Below, piece by piece: positions 31,385-40,085 of a stretch of 64,000 nucleotides of DNA. This DNA is from an uncultured Eubacteriales bacterium. GTDB lineage: Bacteria; Bacillota; Clostridia; Oscillospirales; CAG-272. The notes under the pieces are model-generated. The model had not been told where the DNA came from. It worked only from the letters and a program-made list of their open reading frames with translations, and made no database searches. Position numbers and translations under genes: made by a program. Numbering within the stretch: position 1 is the stretch's first letter; every line of letters starts with the position of its first letter. Where the stretch lies: contig CAKRZR010000006.1 in assembly GCA_934433485.1 (NCBI GenBank), positions 85,015-149,014 of the forward strand, given 5' to 3'.

Positions 31385-32743
31385 ATGTTAAACACAAAGG
31401 ATATTTTGGAAACCATCCGGATGATCGACGATGAAAATCTCGATATCCGTACCATTACGATGGGGCTCTCTCTCCTTGACTGCGCCGACGCCGATATCGA
31501 CCGCGCGACGGAGAAGATCTACGAAAAAATCACGCGCCGCGCCGCACGTCTGGTTTCGGTCGGAGAGGAAATTGAGCGTACCTACGGCATCCCGATCATC
31601 CACAAGCGGATCGCGGTCACACCGATCGCGCTTTTGACGGCGGTGTCGGGCGGCGATCCGGTGAAATACGCAAAGGTTCTCGAAAAAGCGTCGCAGGCGG
31701 TCGGTGTGAATTTCATCGGCGGCTACAGCGCGCTGGTGCACAAGGGATTCGCGGCAGGAGACGAGGCGCTGATCCGCTCGATCCCGGAGGCGTTGGCGGT
31801 CACGGAGCATGTCTGTTCCTCCGTCAACATCGGCTCCACGAAAGCGGGCATCAACATGGACGCGGTGCGCATGATGGGCGAGGTCGTTCGGGAATGCGCG
31901 GAGCGGACGAAGGAGAACAGCTGCATCGGCGCCGCCAAGCTGGTCGTGTTCTGCAACGCGCCGGAGGACAACCCGTTTATGGCGGGCGCGTTCCATGGCG
32001 TCGGGGAGCCGGACTGCGTGATCAATGTCGGCGTGTCGGGACCGGGTGTGGTACGGTCCGCGCTTGCCAAGCATCCGGACGGCGATCTGACAGAGGTGGC
32101 GGACGTGATCAAGAAAACGGCGTTCAAAATCACCCGGATGGGGCAGCTCGTCGGCACCGTGGCGTCCGAAAAGCTCGGCGTACCGTTCGGCATCGTGGAT
32201 CTGTCCCTCGCGCCCACACCGGCGGTCGGCGATTCCGTCGCGCACATCCTTGAGGAGATGGGACTGGAGATCTGCGGCACCCACGGCACAACGGCGGCGC
32301 TGGCACTGCTCAATGACGCGGTCAAAAAAGGCGGCGTGATGGCGTCGTCCCACGTTGGCGGACTGTCCGGCGCGTTTATCCCGGTCTCCGAGGACGCGGG
32401 CATGATCGCGGCGGCACGGAGTCACGATCTGTCCATCGAAAAGCTGGAGGCAATGACGGCGGTCTGCTCGGTCGGACTCGATATGATCATCATCCCCGGC
32501 GAGACCCCGGCGTCCACGATTTCGGCGATCATCGCGGACGAGGCGGCGATCGGCATGGTCAACTCGAAAACGACGGCGGTGCGCGTGATCCCGGCGATCG
32601 GCAAGAAACCGGGCGAAGAGCTGGAATTTGGCGGACTGCTTGGCAGCGGACCGATCATGGCTCTCCACCTCGACCGTTCGAGCGAAAAATTCATCGCGCG
32701 CGGCGGCAGGATCCCGGCACCGATGCAGGCACTGAAAAACTGA
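31385..32743 (+). CDS. UPF0210 / PFL-family protein (DUF711)
   Basis: 452 residues, full length. The family pattern '[27 protein letters not shown]' at the N-terminus and '[31 protein letters not shown]' near the C-terminus identify UPF0210. Some structures of the family resemble glycyl-radical folds, but enzyme activity is not known. It is co-transcribed with the ACT protein upstream (18-base gap) and ends in a terminator. Confidence 0.92.
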   Translation: MLNTKDILETIRMIDDENLDIRTITMGLSLLDCADADIDRATEKIYEKITRRAARLVSVGEEIERTYGIPIIHKRIAVTPIALLTAVSGGDPVKYAKVLEKASQAVGVNFIGGYSALVHKGFAAGDEALIRSIPEALAVTEHVCSSVNIGSTKAGINMDAVRMMGEVVRECAERTKENSCIGAAKLVVFCNAPEDNPFMAGAFHGVGEPDCVINVGVSGPGVVRSALAKHPDGDLTEVADVIKKTAFKITRMGQLVGTVASEKLGVPFGIVDLSLAPTPAVGDSVAHILEEMGLEICGTHGTTAALALLNDAVKKGGVMASSHVGGLSGAFIPVSEDAGMIAAARSHDLSIEKLEAMTAVCSVGLDMIIIPGETPASTISAIIADEAAIGMVNSKTTAVRVIPAIGKKPGEELEFGGLLGSGPIMALHLDRSSEKFIARGGRIPAPMQALKN

Positions 32744-32750
32744 AACGTGA

Positions 32751-32785
32751 AAAGGGATGTATCCGACAAACGATACATCCTTTTA
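32751..32785 (+). terminator. Terminator of ACT/UPF0210 operon
   Basis: GGATGTATC pairs with GATACATCC around eight bases, followed by TTTTATC. Confidence 0.85.
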
Positions 32786-32880
32786 TCGTGCGCGAAAATT
32801 ATCGTGCGCGAAAACGGGAAAACAGAACAAGGGTAACGGTGAAAATGGATGCAAAACAGAAGGGTTTTCGCAAAAGACTC

Positions 32881-32909
32881 TTGCATTTTCCGAAAATTTG
32901 TGTTATACT
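32881..32909 (+). promoter_or_regulatory. Promoter of the second solute-binding protein gene
   Basis: TTGCAT (32881-32886), 17-base spacer, TATACT (32904-32909), 54 bases before the start. Confidence 0.75.
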
Positions 32910-32963
32910 GGCCGTAGCATTTCTACATTGCGGCGAGAAAATTTTAGAAAGGACTACCCACAT

Positions 32964-34436
32964 ATGAAAAGAAAGAATTGGATTTGGCTCGTGCTGTTTG
33001 CCGTGCTGCTGTCCGGCTGTTCGCAGACCACGGATCAGAAAACGGGAAAGGAAACGGGCGAGGATACCTCTGCGTTGACCGAAACGGAGACGGAAGCGGC
33101 AACCGAGACGGAGATCTCCGACGATCTGCCCGACGTGACCTTTGGCGGTCGCGATTTCCGTACCTATACGCGGGAATGCTGCGAAGGGGTACACATCAAC
33201 GGTCTGTACATCGAGGACCTGACCGGGGACGTGGTGAACGACGCCGTATACACGCGCAACCTGACCGTGGAGGAGCGGTTCGACGTGAAGATCGTTGCGC
33301 CGATCACCGGCATTGACGGCGATTGCACGGCGCTCAACACCGCGGTCACTGCCGGAGACGACATCTGCGAGGTGGCGGACTGGCATTATAAGCACCTCGG
33401 CGACAGTGCGGCAAAGGGGTATTTCATCGATATGAACTCCATCGGCGTGCTGGGCATGGAAAAGCCGTGGTGGTACCAGAACGTAAATGACGCATATTCC
33501 GTAGGCGGTCACTACTACATCATGGTCGGCATGTACGACACGGACAACTTCCTCGACAACATCTGTATGTACTTCAATAAGAATCTTTTGGAGGTCACAT
33601 TCCCGGAGGAGGATCTGTATGCCGCCGTGAAGGAGGGTACATGGACGGCGGATAAATTCATGTCCCTTGCCGCGAAATCCGCGGTCGATCTGGATGGCGA
33701 CGGCGCCATGGATCCGGCAAAGGACCAGTTTGCGTACGGACAGGCGAACGGCTTTTCCTTCGCGTTCCAGTTTGCATGGCAGCAGCCCGTTACCGAACGC
33801 GATTCCGACGGCTATCCGGTGACGTGCATCAATACGAGCCACATGAGCGACATGGTCGAGAAGCTGCACGCGATGTTGTTTGAGAATTCCGAGAACATCG
33901 TCGAAGAATCCAACGAGAAGGCCGTGAACGCCTTCAAGGAAAATCGCGAAATGTTCCAGCTCGAATCCCTCAAGGCGGCGTCGATTCAGCTCCGCGATAT
34001 GGATGCCGACTTTGGTATCCTGCCGATGCCAAAATGGGACGAGGCGCAGGACGGCTATTACACGCACGCGACCGCGCATACCTCCGCTGTGGCGATCCCG
34101 GTGACAAAGGATCAGGACGGCTTTGTCTTCTCCGAGACGATCTTGGAAGCGCTGGCAGCCGAGGGGTACAAGCAGGTGCGTCCCGCCATTTACGAGGTGG
34201 CGCTGAAGTCGAAGTACACGCGCGACGAGGTCTCCTATGAGATGATCGACATCGTGGTGCACGGCAGAACTGCCGATTTTGCGGAGATTTTCGACAACTG
34301 GGGGCTGACCTACACCCTCGACCATCTGACCCGTCAGAAATCGGCGGATTGGGCGTCCTTCTACCAGAAGCAGACCAAGGCGCAGGAGAAAGCCGTCGGC
34401 GATGCGGTGGCACTGTTCATGGGTCTGGACAAGTAA
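32964..34436 (+). CDS. Extracellular solute-binding lipoprotein, paralogue of 29387-30889
   Basis: 490 residues from ATG 32964 (AAAGGA upstream). Lipobox 'LLSGCSQ' (Cys20), Thr/Glu-rich linker 'TETETEAATETEISDD', then blocks shared with the first protein: 'DLTGDVVNDAVYTRNLTVEERFDVKI' against 'ELTGDACNDAVYNRNLEIENRFNTKV'. 'LPMPKWDEAQDGYYT' near the C-terminus is also shared. Substrate unknown, probably a carbohydrate. No transporter partners adjacent. A tRNA cluster follows on the other strand. Confidence 0.87.
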   Translation: MKRKNWIWLVLFAVLLSGCSQTTDQKTGKETGEDTSALTETETEAATETEISDDLPDVTFGGRDFRTYTRECCEGVHINGLYIEDLTGDVVNDAVYTRNLTVEERFDVKIVAPITGIDGDCTALNTAVTAGDDICEVADWHYKHLGDSAAKGYFIDMNSIGVLGMEKPWWYQNVNDAYSVGGHYYIMVGMYDTDNFLDNICMYFNKNLLEVTFPEEDLYAAVKEGTWTADKFMSLAAKSAVDLDGDGAMDPAKDQFAYGQANGFSFAFQFAWQQPVTERDSDGYPVTCINTSHMSDMVEKLHAMLFENSENIVEESNEKAVNAFKENREMFQLESLKAASIQLRDMDADFGILPMPKWDEAQDGYYTHATAHTSAVAIPVTKDQDGFVFSETILEALAAEGYKQVRPAIYEVALKSKYTRDEVSYEMIDIVVHGRTADFAEIFDNWGLTYTLDHLTRQKSADWASFYQKQTKAQEKAVGDAVALFMGLDK

Positions 34437-34478
34437 GCGAGAAAGAACGCCGCTAGCAAAAGAACGCATAACGAAAAG

Positions 34479-34513
34479 CGGAGGCAAGCCCATGTGGCAA
34501 ACCTCCGTTTTTT
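34479..34513 (+). terminator. Terminator after the second solute-binding protein gene
   Basis: CGGAGG (34479-34484) pairs with CCTCCG (34502-34507), followed by six Ts. Confidence 0.8.
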
Positions 34514-34538
34514 GCGTGAAAAAGCACGAACAAAAACA

Positions 34539-34569
34539 AAAGAAGCACATCCAATCGACGTGCTTCTTT
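34539..34569 (-). terminator. Terminator of the tRNA cluster
   Basis: AAAGAAGCAC and GTGCTTCTTT form ten-base arms around eleven bases. On the minus strand it ends in CTTCTTTTG. It may act in both directions. Confidence 0.75.
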
Positions 34570-34576
34570 GCGAACA

Positions 34577-34649
34577 AGCGGATTACGGGGCTCGAACCCG
34601 CCACCTCGACCTTGGCAAGGTCGCGCTCTACCAAATGAGCTAAATCCGC
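34577..34649 (-). tRNA. tRNA-Gly (GCC)
   Basis: Cloverleaf with acceptor GCGGATT/AATCCGC, discriminator T, D-arm GCTC...GAGC, anticodon loop TTGCCAA and T-arm GCGGGTTCGAGCCCCGT. No CCA is encoded. It is the last gene of the cluster and identical to the copy at 34923-34995. Confidence 0.96.
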
Positions 34650-34688
34650 ATGTATATGGATTTTGGTGACACTGTCTACCAAAGATCA

Positions 34689-34762
34689 CGACCCAGACGG
34701 GGCTCGAACCCGTGACCTCTAGCGTGACAGGCTAGCGCTCTAACCAACTGAGCTACTGGGCC
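34689..34762 (-). tRNA. tRNA-Asp (GTC)
   Basis: Acceptor GGCCCAG/CTGGGTC, discriminator G, anticodon loop CTGTCAC, T-arm CGGGTTCGAGCCCCG. Identical to the copy at 35151-35224. Confidence 0.96.
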
Positions 34763-34883
34763 ATACGCCACATAGGTGGCAACGATCGGGTGACGAAACG
34801 AAATTCCGGGACACAGCGCAACGTATATCGCAGAAAAATCGATACCGGTCAAACGATCGGGGGAGGGAACAGCGATGGGAAAA

Positions 34884-34919
34884 CAAAAGACTGCACAAGC
34901 TGTTCCGGTCATGCAGTCT
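34884..34919 (-). terminator. Internal terminator between the two tRNA groups
   Basis: On the minus strand AGACTGCA (34919-34912) pairs with TGCAGTCT (34895-34888), followed by TTTTG. It would end transcripts of Val-Asp-Phe-Gly before the second Asp-Gly pair. Confidence 0.7.
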
Positions 34920-34922
34920 GCA

Positions 34923-34995
34923 AGCGGATTACGGGGCTCGAACCCGCCACCTCGACCTTGGCAAGGTCGCGCTCTACCAAATGAGCTAAATCCGC
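34923..34995 (-). tRNA. tRNA-Gly (GCC)
   Basis: Same 73 bases as the tRNA at 34577-34649, with anticodon loop TTGCCAA and discriminator T. Confidence 0.96.
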
Positions 34996-34998
34996 ATA

Positions 34999-35071
34999 TG
35001 CCTCCGGTCGGAATCGAACCAACGACACGGGGATTTTCAATCCCCTGCTCTACCAACTGAGCTACAGAGGC
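34999..35071 (-). tRNA. tRNA-Phe (GAA)
   Basis: Acceptor GCCTCTG/CGGAGGC, discriminator A, anticodon loop TTGAAAA, T-arm TTGGTTCGATTCCGA. Three bases separate it from tRNA-Gly. Confidence 0.96.
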
Positions 35072-35150
35072 ATATCGAGGAAGAAACGCAGTGACAACAT
35101 TTCATCCCTTCAGCACAGTACATCCGACCTTGCGGCTCACACATACTGCA

Positions 35151-35224
35151 CGACCCAGACGGGGCTCGAACCCGTGACCTCTAGCGTGACAGGCTAGCGC
35201 TCTAACCAACTGAGCTACTGGGCC
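35151..35224 (-). tRNA. tRNA-Asp (GTC)
   Basis: Same 74 bases as 34689-34762; anticodon loop CTGTCAC, discriminator G. Confidence 0.96.
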
Positions 35225-35251
35225 ATTCCGTACCATATTTGATACGGTTGG

Positions 35252-35324
35252 TGGAAACAATAGGGCTCGAACCTATGACCCTCTGCTTGTAAGGCAGATG
35301 CTCTCCCAGCTGAGCTATGCTTCC
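35252..35324 (-). tRNA. tRNA-Val (TAC)
   Basis: Acceptor GGAAGCA/TGTTTCC, discriminator A, anticodon loop CTTACAA, T-arm ATAGGTTCGAGCCCTAT. First gene of the cluster behind a consensus promoter. Confidence 0.95.
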
Positions 35325-35416
35325 AATCGTTGTGAAGAACTCCCAAGAAATCCGATCAAAACCCGCATTTGTTTGTTCGTTTCGATTGTTTTTCGGTTGC
35401 GCTCTCAACGTATAGA

Positions 35417-35445
35417 ATTATACCACGGCGCGCGGGATTTGTCAA
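35417..35445 (-). promoter_or_regulatory. Promoter of the tRNA cluster
   Basis: Minus-strand TTGACA (35445-35440), 17-base spacer and TATAAT (35422-35417): full sigma-A consensus, as expected for stable RNA. A C+G-rich segment follows TATAAT's upstream spacer. Confidence 0.9.
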
Positions 35446-35612
35446 TACCTTTTTTCAATTTTTTCTGATTTTTTTTGATTTTTTTGAGCGCATCCCAGCC
35501 TGCCGAAAGAACGCGCGATGAGAAAAAAGCATATTTGGTATGGACTTGCCTGTTTCGCACTGCCGCAGTACAAAATATGCGATTGCGAGTATCGACGGCG
35601 GAAAGAGGAAAA

Positions 35613-36242
35613 TCACCCTTCCTTATCGATATCGTGGTGCGGTTCCGTTTCATTTTTGTCAAAGAGGATCCCCATTTCGAGACGGACCTCTTTGCGGGAT
35701 ATGTCGCGATTGGAGTAGCAGATCCGGTCAAAACCGATGAGGGAAAGCCCCTCGTGCCGATAGAAATCGACGGCGTTCACGTTGCAGGACTGCGTTTCCA
35801 GAATCAGCGCGCGACATCCGACAGATCTGGCGCGATCCTTTGCGAAGGACAATAACGTGTGTCCATAACCGCGCTTGTGATACGTCGGAGAGACCCACAG
35901 CTCTGTGACACGCATCCGATGCGACCATTCCTCAACGCAGATCTCAATCGCTCCAATCAGCTCTCCCGCGTCTGAGAAGATTCCATATGCCTCCGCTTTC
36001 TCCCAATACGGTTCGTAGAGCTTATCCGGAAAATCGTACTCTTCCGGCGTGTGCGTGATCGGTGCGGGAAGAGCCTCTTTGCGGATACCGATCTGCCAGC
36101 CGTTTTCGGATTCTGTGAAATCCACCTCGTAAATAGCGTGGGTAGTGTATGTGATCGGCAGAGCGTGTCCCGTATATGTCTCCGGCGGCAGATACACGAC
36201 AGTGCGTCCGTCCTTGGTGTGTGTGACAGTTTGATATTCCAT
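35613..36242 (-). CDS. GNAT-family N-acetyltransferase
   Basis: 209 residues from ATG 36242 (GGAAGAGG upstream). The acetyl-CoA site is 'LWVSPTYHKRGYGHTLLSFAKDRARSVGCRALILETQ' (R-G-x-G-x), then 'VDFYRHEGLSLIGFD'. The N-terminal 100 residues and overall order resemble streptothricin-acetyltransferase-like GNATs, but substrate is open. It is last in a minus-strand run behind the glycyl-radical activase (38-base gap). Confidence 0.85.
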   Translation of the reverse strand: MEYQTVTHTKDGRTVVYLPPETYTGHALPITYTTHAIYEVDFTESENGWQIGIRKEALPAPITHTPEEYDFPDKLYEPYWEKAEAYGIFSDAGELIGAIEICVEEWSHRMRVTELWVSPTYHKRGYGHTLLSFAKDRARSVGCRALILETQSCNVNAVDFYRHEGLSLIGFDRICYSNRDISRKEVRLEMGILFDKNETEPHHDIDKEG

Positions 36243-36280
36243 ATAGTCCTCTTCCTTTCCGGCTTTGAAAAGCGCGCAGA

Positions 36281-37057
36281 TCAATTTTTCGCTCCGCTTT
36301 CCAATGGATACACGCGCCCGAGCTGCTTGTATTTTGCGCCGGCTAAACGATTGTACGCGAGATATTCCACCTCTCCCGGCTCTGTCATGGCGCGGATGGC
36401 GGACAGATTCTCTTCCGTGTCCGTGTAGCCGGGAATGAGCGGTGTGCGCAGCCTATACGGGATCCCGGACTGCCGCAGCCACGCGATGTTTTGGAGAATC
36501 GGCGCGTTTGACACACCGGTGTACCGCCGATGCAGCGCGTCGTCTGCCAGCTTGAGATCGCAGTAGACGAAGTCACAGCGTCGGACGATCCGTTGAAAGA
36601 CCTCCTGCGGCGCGTATCCGGCAGTCTCAATGGCGCGGTGGATCCCGTAATTCCCGAGCCGGTCGAGCAGATCCGCAGCAAAATCCGGCTGGGACAGCAC
36701 CTCGCCGCCCGACAGCGTGACCCCGCCGCCGCTCATATCGTACAGCGCCTTGTCCACCGCCAGCTTTTGCGCAAGCTCTATGGAATCCACGACCTCCCCG
36801 GCAACGCGCAAAAGTCCCTTGGGACAGGCGTGCAGACAGCGATGATACGGCGCGCAGTCCGCGTGGGCGCAGGAAAGCCGACACCGCCCGCAATGGACGC
36901 AGCCGGATTTCTCCATCAGTTCCGGGGGCGGCGACTGTCCCTCCGGATTGTGGCACCAGAGGCAGCGCATGGGACAGCCCTTGAAAAAGACCGTGGTCCG
37001 TACGCCGCCGCCGTCGTGCACCGCAAATTCCTTGATATCGAAGAGTACGCCGCGCAT
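36281..37057 (-). CDS. Glycyl-radical enzyme activating protein (radical SAM)
   Basis: 258 residues. The radical SAM CxxxCxxC is at Cys28, 32, 35 ('KGCPMRCLWCHNPEG'), followed by a Cys-rich ferredoxin-like insert (Cys53, 56, 59, 63 and 68, 74, 78) as in activases of dehydratase-type glycyl-radical enzymes. 'GGGVTLSGGEVLSQPDFA' is the SAM-binding block. It abstracts H from the Gly of its partner. It starts one base after the stop of the glycyl-radical enzyme gene at 37059-39038, a strict pair. Confidence 0.94.
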   Translation of the reverse strand: MRGVLFDIKEFAVHDGGGVRTTVFFKGCPMRCLWCHNPEGQSPPPELMEKSGCVHCGRCRLSCAHADCAPYHRCLHACPKGLLRVAGEVVDSIELAQKLAVDKALYDMSGGGVTLSGGEVLSQPDFAADLLDRLGNYGIHRAIETAGYAPQEVFQRIVRRCDFVYCDLKLADDALHRRYTGVSNAPILQNIAWLRQSGIPYRLRTPLIPGYTDTEENLSAIRAMTEPGEVEYLAYNRLAGAKYKQLGRVYPLESGAKN

Positions 37058-37058
37058 A

Positions 37059-39038
37059 TCAAAGGGCGTACTCGTGACGTGCGATCACGTGATCCTGGTA
37101 TGGCTTGTCAAGCTCCACGAAATACGCGCTCCAGCCCCAGATCCGCACGATGAGATGCGCGTATTTTTCCGGATGCGCCTGCGCGTCGAGCAGTGTGTCG
37201 CGATCCACGACATTGAGCTGCAATTGGTGCCCGCCGCGCACGATGTAGTACCGCACGAGGGCAGAGAGCTTTTCCGCCGCGTCCTCGGCATGGAAAACGG
37301 AGGCGTCAAATTCCAGCGTGAGCGGACCGCCGTTGATGGTGCGCGTGAGATCGGGCTTTGTGAAGCTGCGGATGACGGAGACAGGACCGCCGGTTCTCGC
37401 GAACAGGGACGGGGAATAGTTGGTCGCGAACGGTTCGCCGCGCCGTCTGCCGTCCGGGGAAGCGCCGATCTCCGCCGCGTGCCATAGATAGTACATCGCC
37501 GAGCCGGTGCCCGCACGCCAGATCCCGCCGCGGCAATTTTTTCTGCCGACAAGGGCACCCGCGAACGCGCCGAGCAAAAATGCCGCCCATTCGTCCGCGG
37601 CATCATCCGCCCCCATTTTCGGCGCTTCGTTCCGCAGGATGGGTAATAGCTCCTCGTGTACGGCAAAATCGCTGTCTACAGCTTCCCGCAGCGTATCGGC
37701 GGAGAATCGCTTTTCGCACAGGACATATTTCTCCATCGCCGCCAGGGAATCCGCCGCTGTGGACAGTCCCGTGCCGTGGATGCCGAAATTGTTGTAGAGG
37801 GAGCCGCGGGAAATATCGCCGTCCGGACAATCGAAAAAGAGCGAGAGAAACGGCGCCGGAATGAACCACAGATCGCGCACGGAGTCGGTGATCGCGTCGC
37901 AGCGGCGAAGGATGGCGCTCTGCATGGCGGACTGGAGGGAGGTGCGCGTCATGTCGTCCCAGAAAGCGCCGTGCAGCACCTCGTCCACGAGCTTTGGGAA
38001 GGACAGTGCGGCAATGTTCGCGACATCGCAGCCCTTGCCCGGTACGATAAATTCCCAGCATGCCGCCACACCGTAGTTCACGGCGTCCTCGTAGCGATAG
38101 CCAAGGCGCGTGAGACCGGGGAGCACCACGTCGTCGTTCGAGTATTGCGGAAAGCCCATGCCGCGCGCGGTGAGACGGCTGCCCGCAACAAACTGCTCCA
38201 TCGGCGTATCCGCGGACACGCGCATGTTGATTTTCGGGTCAATGAGAAGATTTTCTCCGGAGGCGCGCAGACAAAGCTCCGAAAAGTGGGAGAATACGTC
38301 CGCACCGGTCTCGTCGATACCGCCGAGTACCATGGACTGCCCGTTGTCGCCCTGCTGTACGCCCGGATACATGTCGGAATCCACGTTGAAGGACAGGAAA
38401 AAGTCGCGCAGCAGGGCAAGGAGCTCCTCGTCCGTGTACCGCGCTTTGTCCGCCTCGTAATACGGACCCATGTACTTGTCAAATCGACCGCAGGTCACGT
38501 GATAGGTGCCCTCCAGCCAGATCGCGTAGTGCAGGATCCGGAAAAACTGGAGCGCCTCGCGCAGATCTCTTGCCGGATACCGCGGAACCTGTGTCAACAC
38601 CTGTGCCACATCGTCCCTGCCTGTGCGCACCGCCTCGTCCCGATACCGGTCGGACAACCGCAGGAGCGCGTCAATTTCCCGTTTGCCGTATTCGTTCGCT
38701 TCCTCCCGCACCGCCAAAAGTCCGCGTGACAGGATCCGTTCGTAATCCGGCGTCACGTTTGACATGTAGCCAAGCTCGTGGATGTAGTGCTTTTCGGAAA
38801 TCTCCGCCCATTCCGCGTCCGTGAAGAGCGCCGGCGCGTTGGCGGTCGTGCGCAGAAAAACGATCTGCTGACCGGGCAGAATGTGCGGTACCTGACGGTC
38901 GCAGAGGAGCGTAAACCGCCGTGTGATCCGCTCGATGGAGGGCAAGCCCTCTGCGGCATATGCGGTAGCAAGATCGTCTGTGACAGGCACTCTGTATGCC
39001 TTGTGCGCGCCGGAGAGAATGTAATCGTAGTATTCCAT
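37059..39038 (-). CDS. Glycyl-radical enzyme (PFL-like), unknown substrate
   Basis: 659 residues. Cys327 in 'NYGVAACWEF' with Glu329 two residues on matches the Cys-x-Glu of diol-dehydratase/C-N-lyase-type members. The C-terminal radical loop reads 'VRIWGWSAYF' with Gly635 where most members have R-V-x-G-[YF]. It is shorter than typical members (750-850). ATG 39038 has AAGGAG upstream. It is paired with the activase downstream and follows trkA by 26 bases. An eliminase or dehydratase role is likely; substrate cannot be named. Confidence 0.88.
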   Translation of the reverse strand: MEYYDYILSGAHKAYRVPVTDDLATAYAAEGLPSIERITRRFTLLCDRQVPHILPGQQIVFLRTTANAPALFTDAEWAEISEKHYIHELGYMSNVTPDYERILSRGLLAVREEANEYGKREIDALLRLSDRYRDEAVRTGRDDVAQVLTQVPRYPARDLREALQFFRILHYAIWLEGTYHVTCGRFDKYMGPYYEADKARYTDEELLALLRDFFLSFNVDSDMYPGVQQGDNGQSMVLGGIDETGADVFSHFSELCLRASGENLLIDPKINMRVSADTPMEQFVAGSRLTARGMGFPQYSNDDVVLPGLTRLGYRYEDAVNYGVAACWEFIVPGKGCDVANIAALSFPKLVDEVLHGAFWDDMTRTSLQSAMQSAILRRCDAITDSVRDLWFIPAPFLSLFFDCPDGDISRGSLYNNFGIHGTGLSTAADSLAAMEKYVLCEKRFSADTLREAVDSDFAVHEELLPILRNEAPKMGADDAADEWAAFLLGAFAGALVGRKNCRGGIWRAGTGSAMYYLWHAAEIGASPDGRRRGEPFATNYSPSLFARTGGPVSVIRSFTKPDLTRTINGGPLTLEFDASVFHAEDAAEKLSALVRYYIVRGGHQLQLNVVDRDTLLDAQAHPEKYAHLIVRIWGWSAYFVELDKPYQDHVIARHEYAL

Positions 39039-39064
39039 ATCAAAGCTCCTTACAGCAGTGTTTT

Positions 39065-39748
39065 TCAGCTTTGCAGATAGTTCTCGAATCGGTGGATCGC
39101 CTCCGTTTTGCCGATCACGGTCAGCGAATCCATGGCGGAGAGCACCGTCGTCGGCAGGATCTCCGTTGACAGCTTGCCTTCCTGCTTTACGGCAATGATG
39201 TTGAGACCGAACCGCTTGCGCACATCCAGCTCCAGCACTGTCTTCCCGGCGACCTTGTCCGTCAGCGCGATTTCCATGATGTCGATCTCCGGCGAGAGGG
39301 AGATGTATTCGAGGATGTGCGGGGCGGTAAGCCGATGTGCCAGGCGGATCGCCATGTCTTTCTCCGGATAAACGACCTCCGCGCCGAGGGTCGTCAGCAC
39401 TTCTCCCTGTTCCTCGCTGCGCGCTTTGGCGATCACACGCCCGACGCCGAGCCGCAGCACCGTCAGCGTGGTGAGAATGCTTGTGTCGATTTGCTCGCCG
39501 ATGGCGATGACCACGATGTCGCAGTCCGCGATTCCGACTGTCTCTAAATTCTCGCGCGTCAGATTGTCGATGCAGAACGCGTTGTCCGTAAAAGCCGCCG
39601 CCGCGTTGATCTTGTCCTGCTCCCGGTCGATGACAAGGATCTCCTTGCCCGATTCCGCCAAAGACTGCGCCAGCGCAAACCCAAACCGCCCCAAACCAAT
39701 GATGCCATATAGGGTCTCTTTGTTCTTTGTGTTCTTTTTCTTAGCCAT
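39065..39748 (-). CDS. trkA: TrkA/KtrA-family potassium uptake regulator
   Basis: 227 residues. RCK-N Rossmann domain with 'IIGLGRFGFALAQSLAESGKEILVIDRE' and 'DIVVIAIGE', then an RCK-C domain ('VAGKTVLELDVRKRFGLNIIAVKQ'). It binds nucleotides and gates TrkH/KtrB channels. AGGAG precedes ATG 39748. The trkH gene lies just upstream in transcription but 334 bases away. That gap, 39,749-40,082, contains a dispersed repeat and no gene. Confidence 0.93.
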   Translation of the reverse strand: MAKKKNTKNKETLYGIIGLGRFGFALAQSLAESGKEILVIDREQDKINAAAAFTDNAFCIDNLTRENLETVGIADCDIVVIAIGEQIDTSILTTLTVLRLGVGRVIAKARSEEQGEVLTTLGAEVVYPEKDMAIRLAHRLTAPHILEYISLSPEIDIMEIALTDKVAGKTVLELDVRKRFGLNIIAVKQEGKLSTEILPTTVLSAMDSLTVIGKTEAIHRFENYLQS

Positions 39749-40000
39749 ATATACTCCTACTGCACCATGTGCAGAAAATTACCAGGCAAACCTCATACAT
39801 ATAGAAACCATAGTGCCGCACAAACGCCACCTTACGATAGGCGGTATTCTCCCCTGCAAAGCCTGCAAACGATACAGCGCAAACACTCTCAAGCAAAACA
39901 AGGTCGCCGGCAAAACTATCGTTTTTTTCTTAAAAACGCGACCGAAAGTAGCAGCACAAGCATAAACCAGACTTGTACAAACTAAATTCATCCCATCGAT

Positions 40001-40085
40001 TTTATAAAAGTTTTTGCGGAGCTGGGAGAATGCTTTCGCATTCTTCCGTTTTTCAAAAAGCCGCGTTCTCCTCGTTCCCCCCTCA
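40001..40085 (-). repeat. Dispersed stop-codon-adjacent repeat, copy at trkH
   Basis: On the minus strand it begins at the trkH stop TGA, continues with a G-run and GAACGAGGAGAACGCGGC, then a hairpin GAATGC-GAAA-GCATTC, and ends CAAAAACTTTTATAAA. The same architecture occurs at 46.5, 53.8 and 61.3 kb behind other genes, and inverted at 42.5 kb. Confidence 0.85.

Noticed and set aside
32782..32815. Direct repeat ATCGTGCGCGAAAA (two copies)
   Set aside because: Two 14-base copies behind a terminator are too little to claim an operator or element.
32799..34682. 627-codon minus-strand frame
   Set aside because: Antisense to a lipoprotein gene with lipobox and promoter; also runs into a tRNA gene.
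39749..40082. Possible riboswitch upstream of trkA, such as a c-di-AMP (ydaO-type) element
   Set aside because: Potassium genes are often so controlled, but the conserved blocks of that riboswitch were not found in the minus-strand leader; a search with a covariance model would decide.
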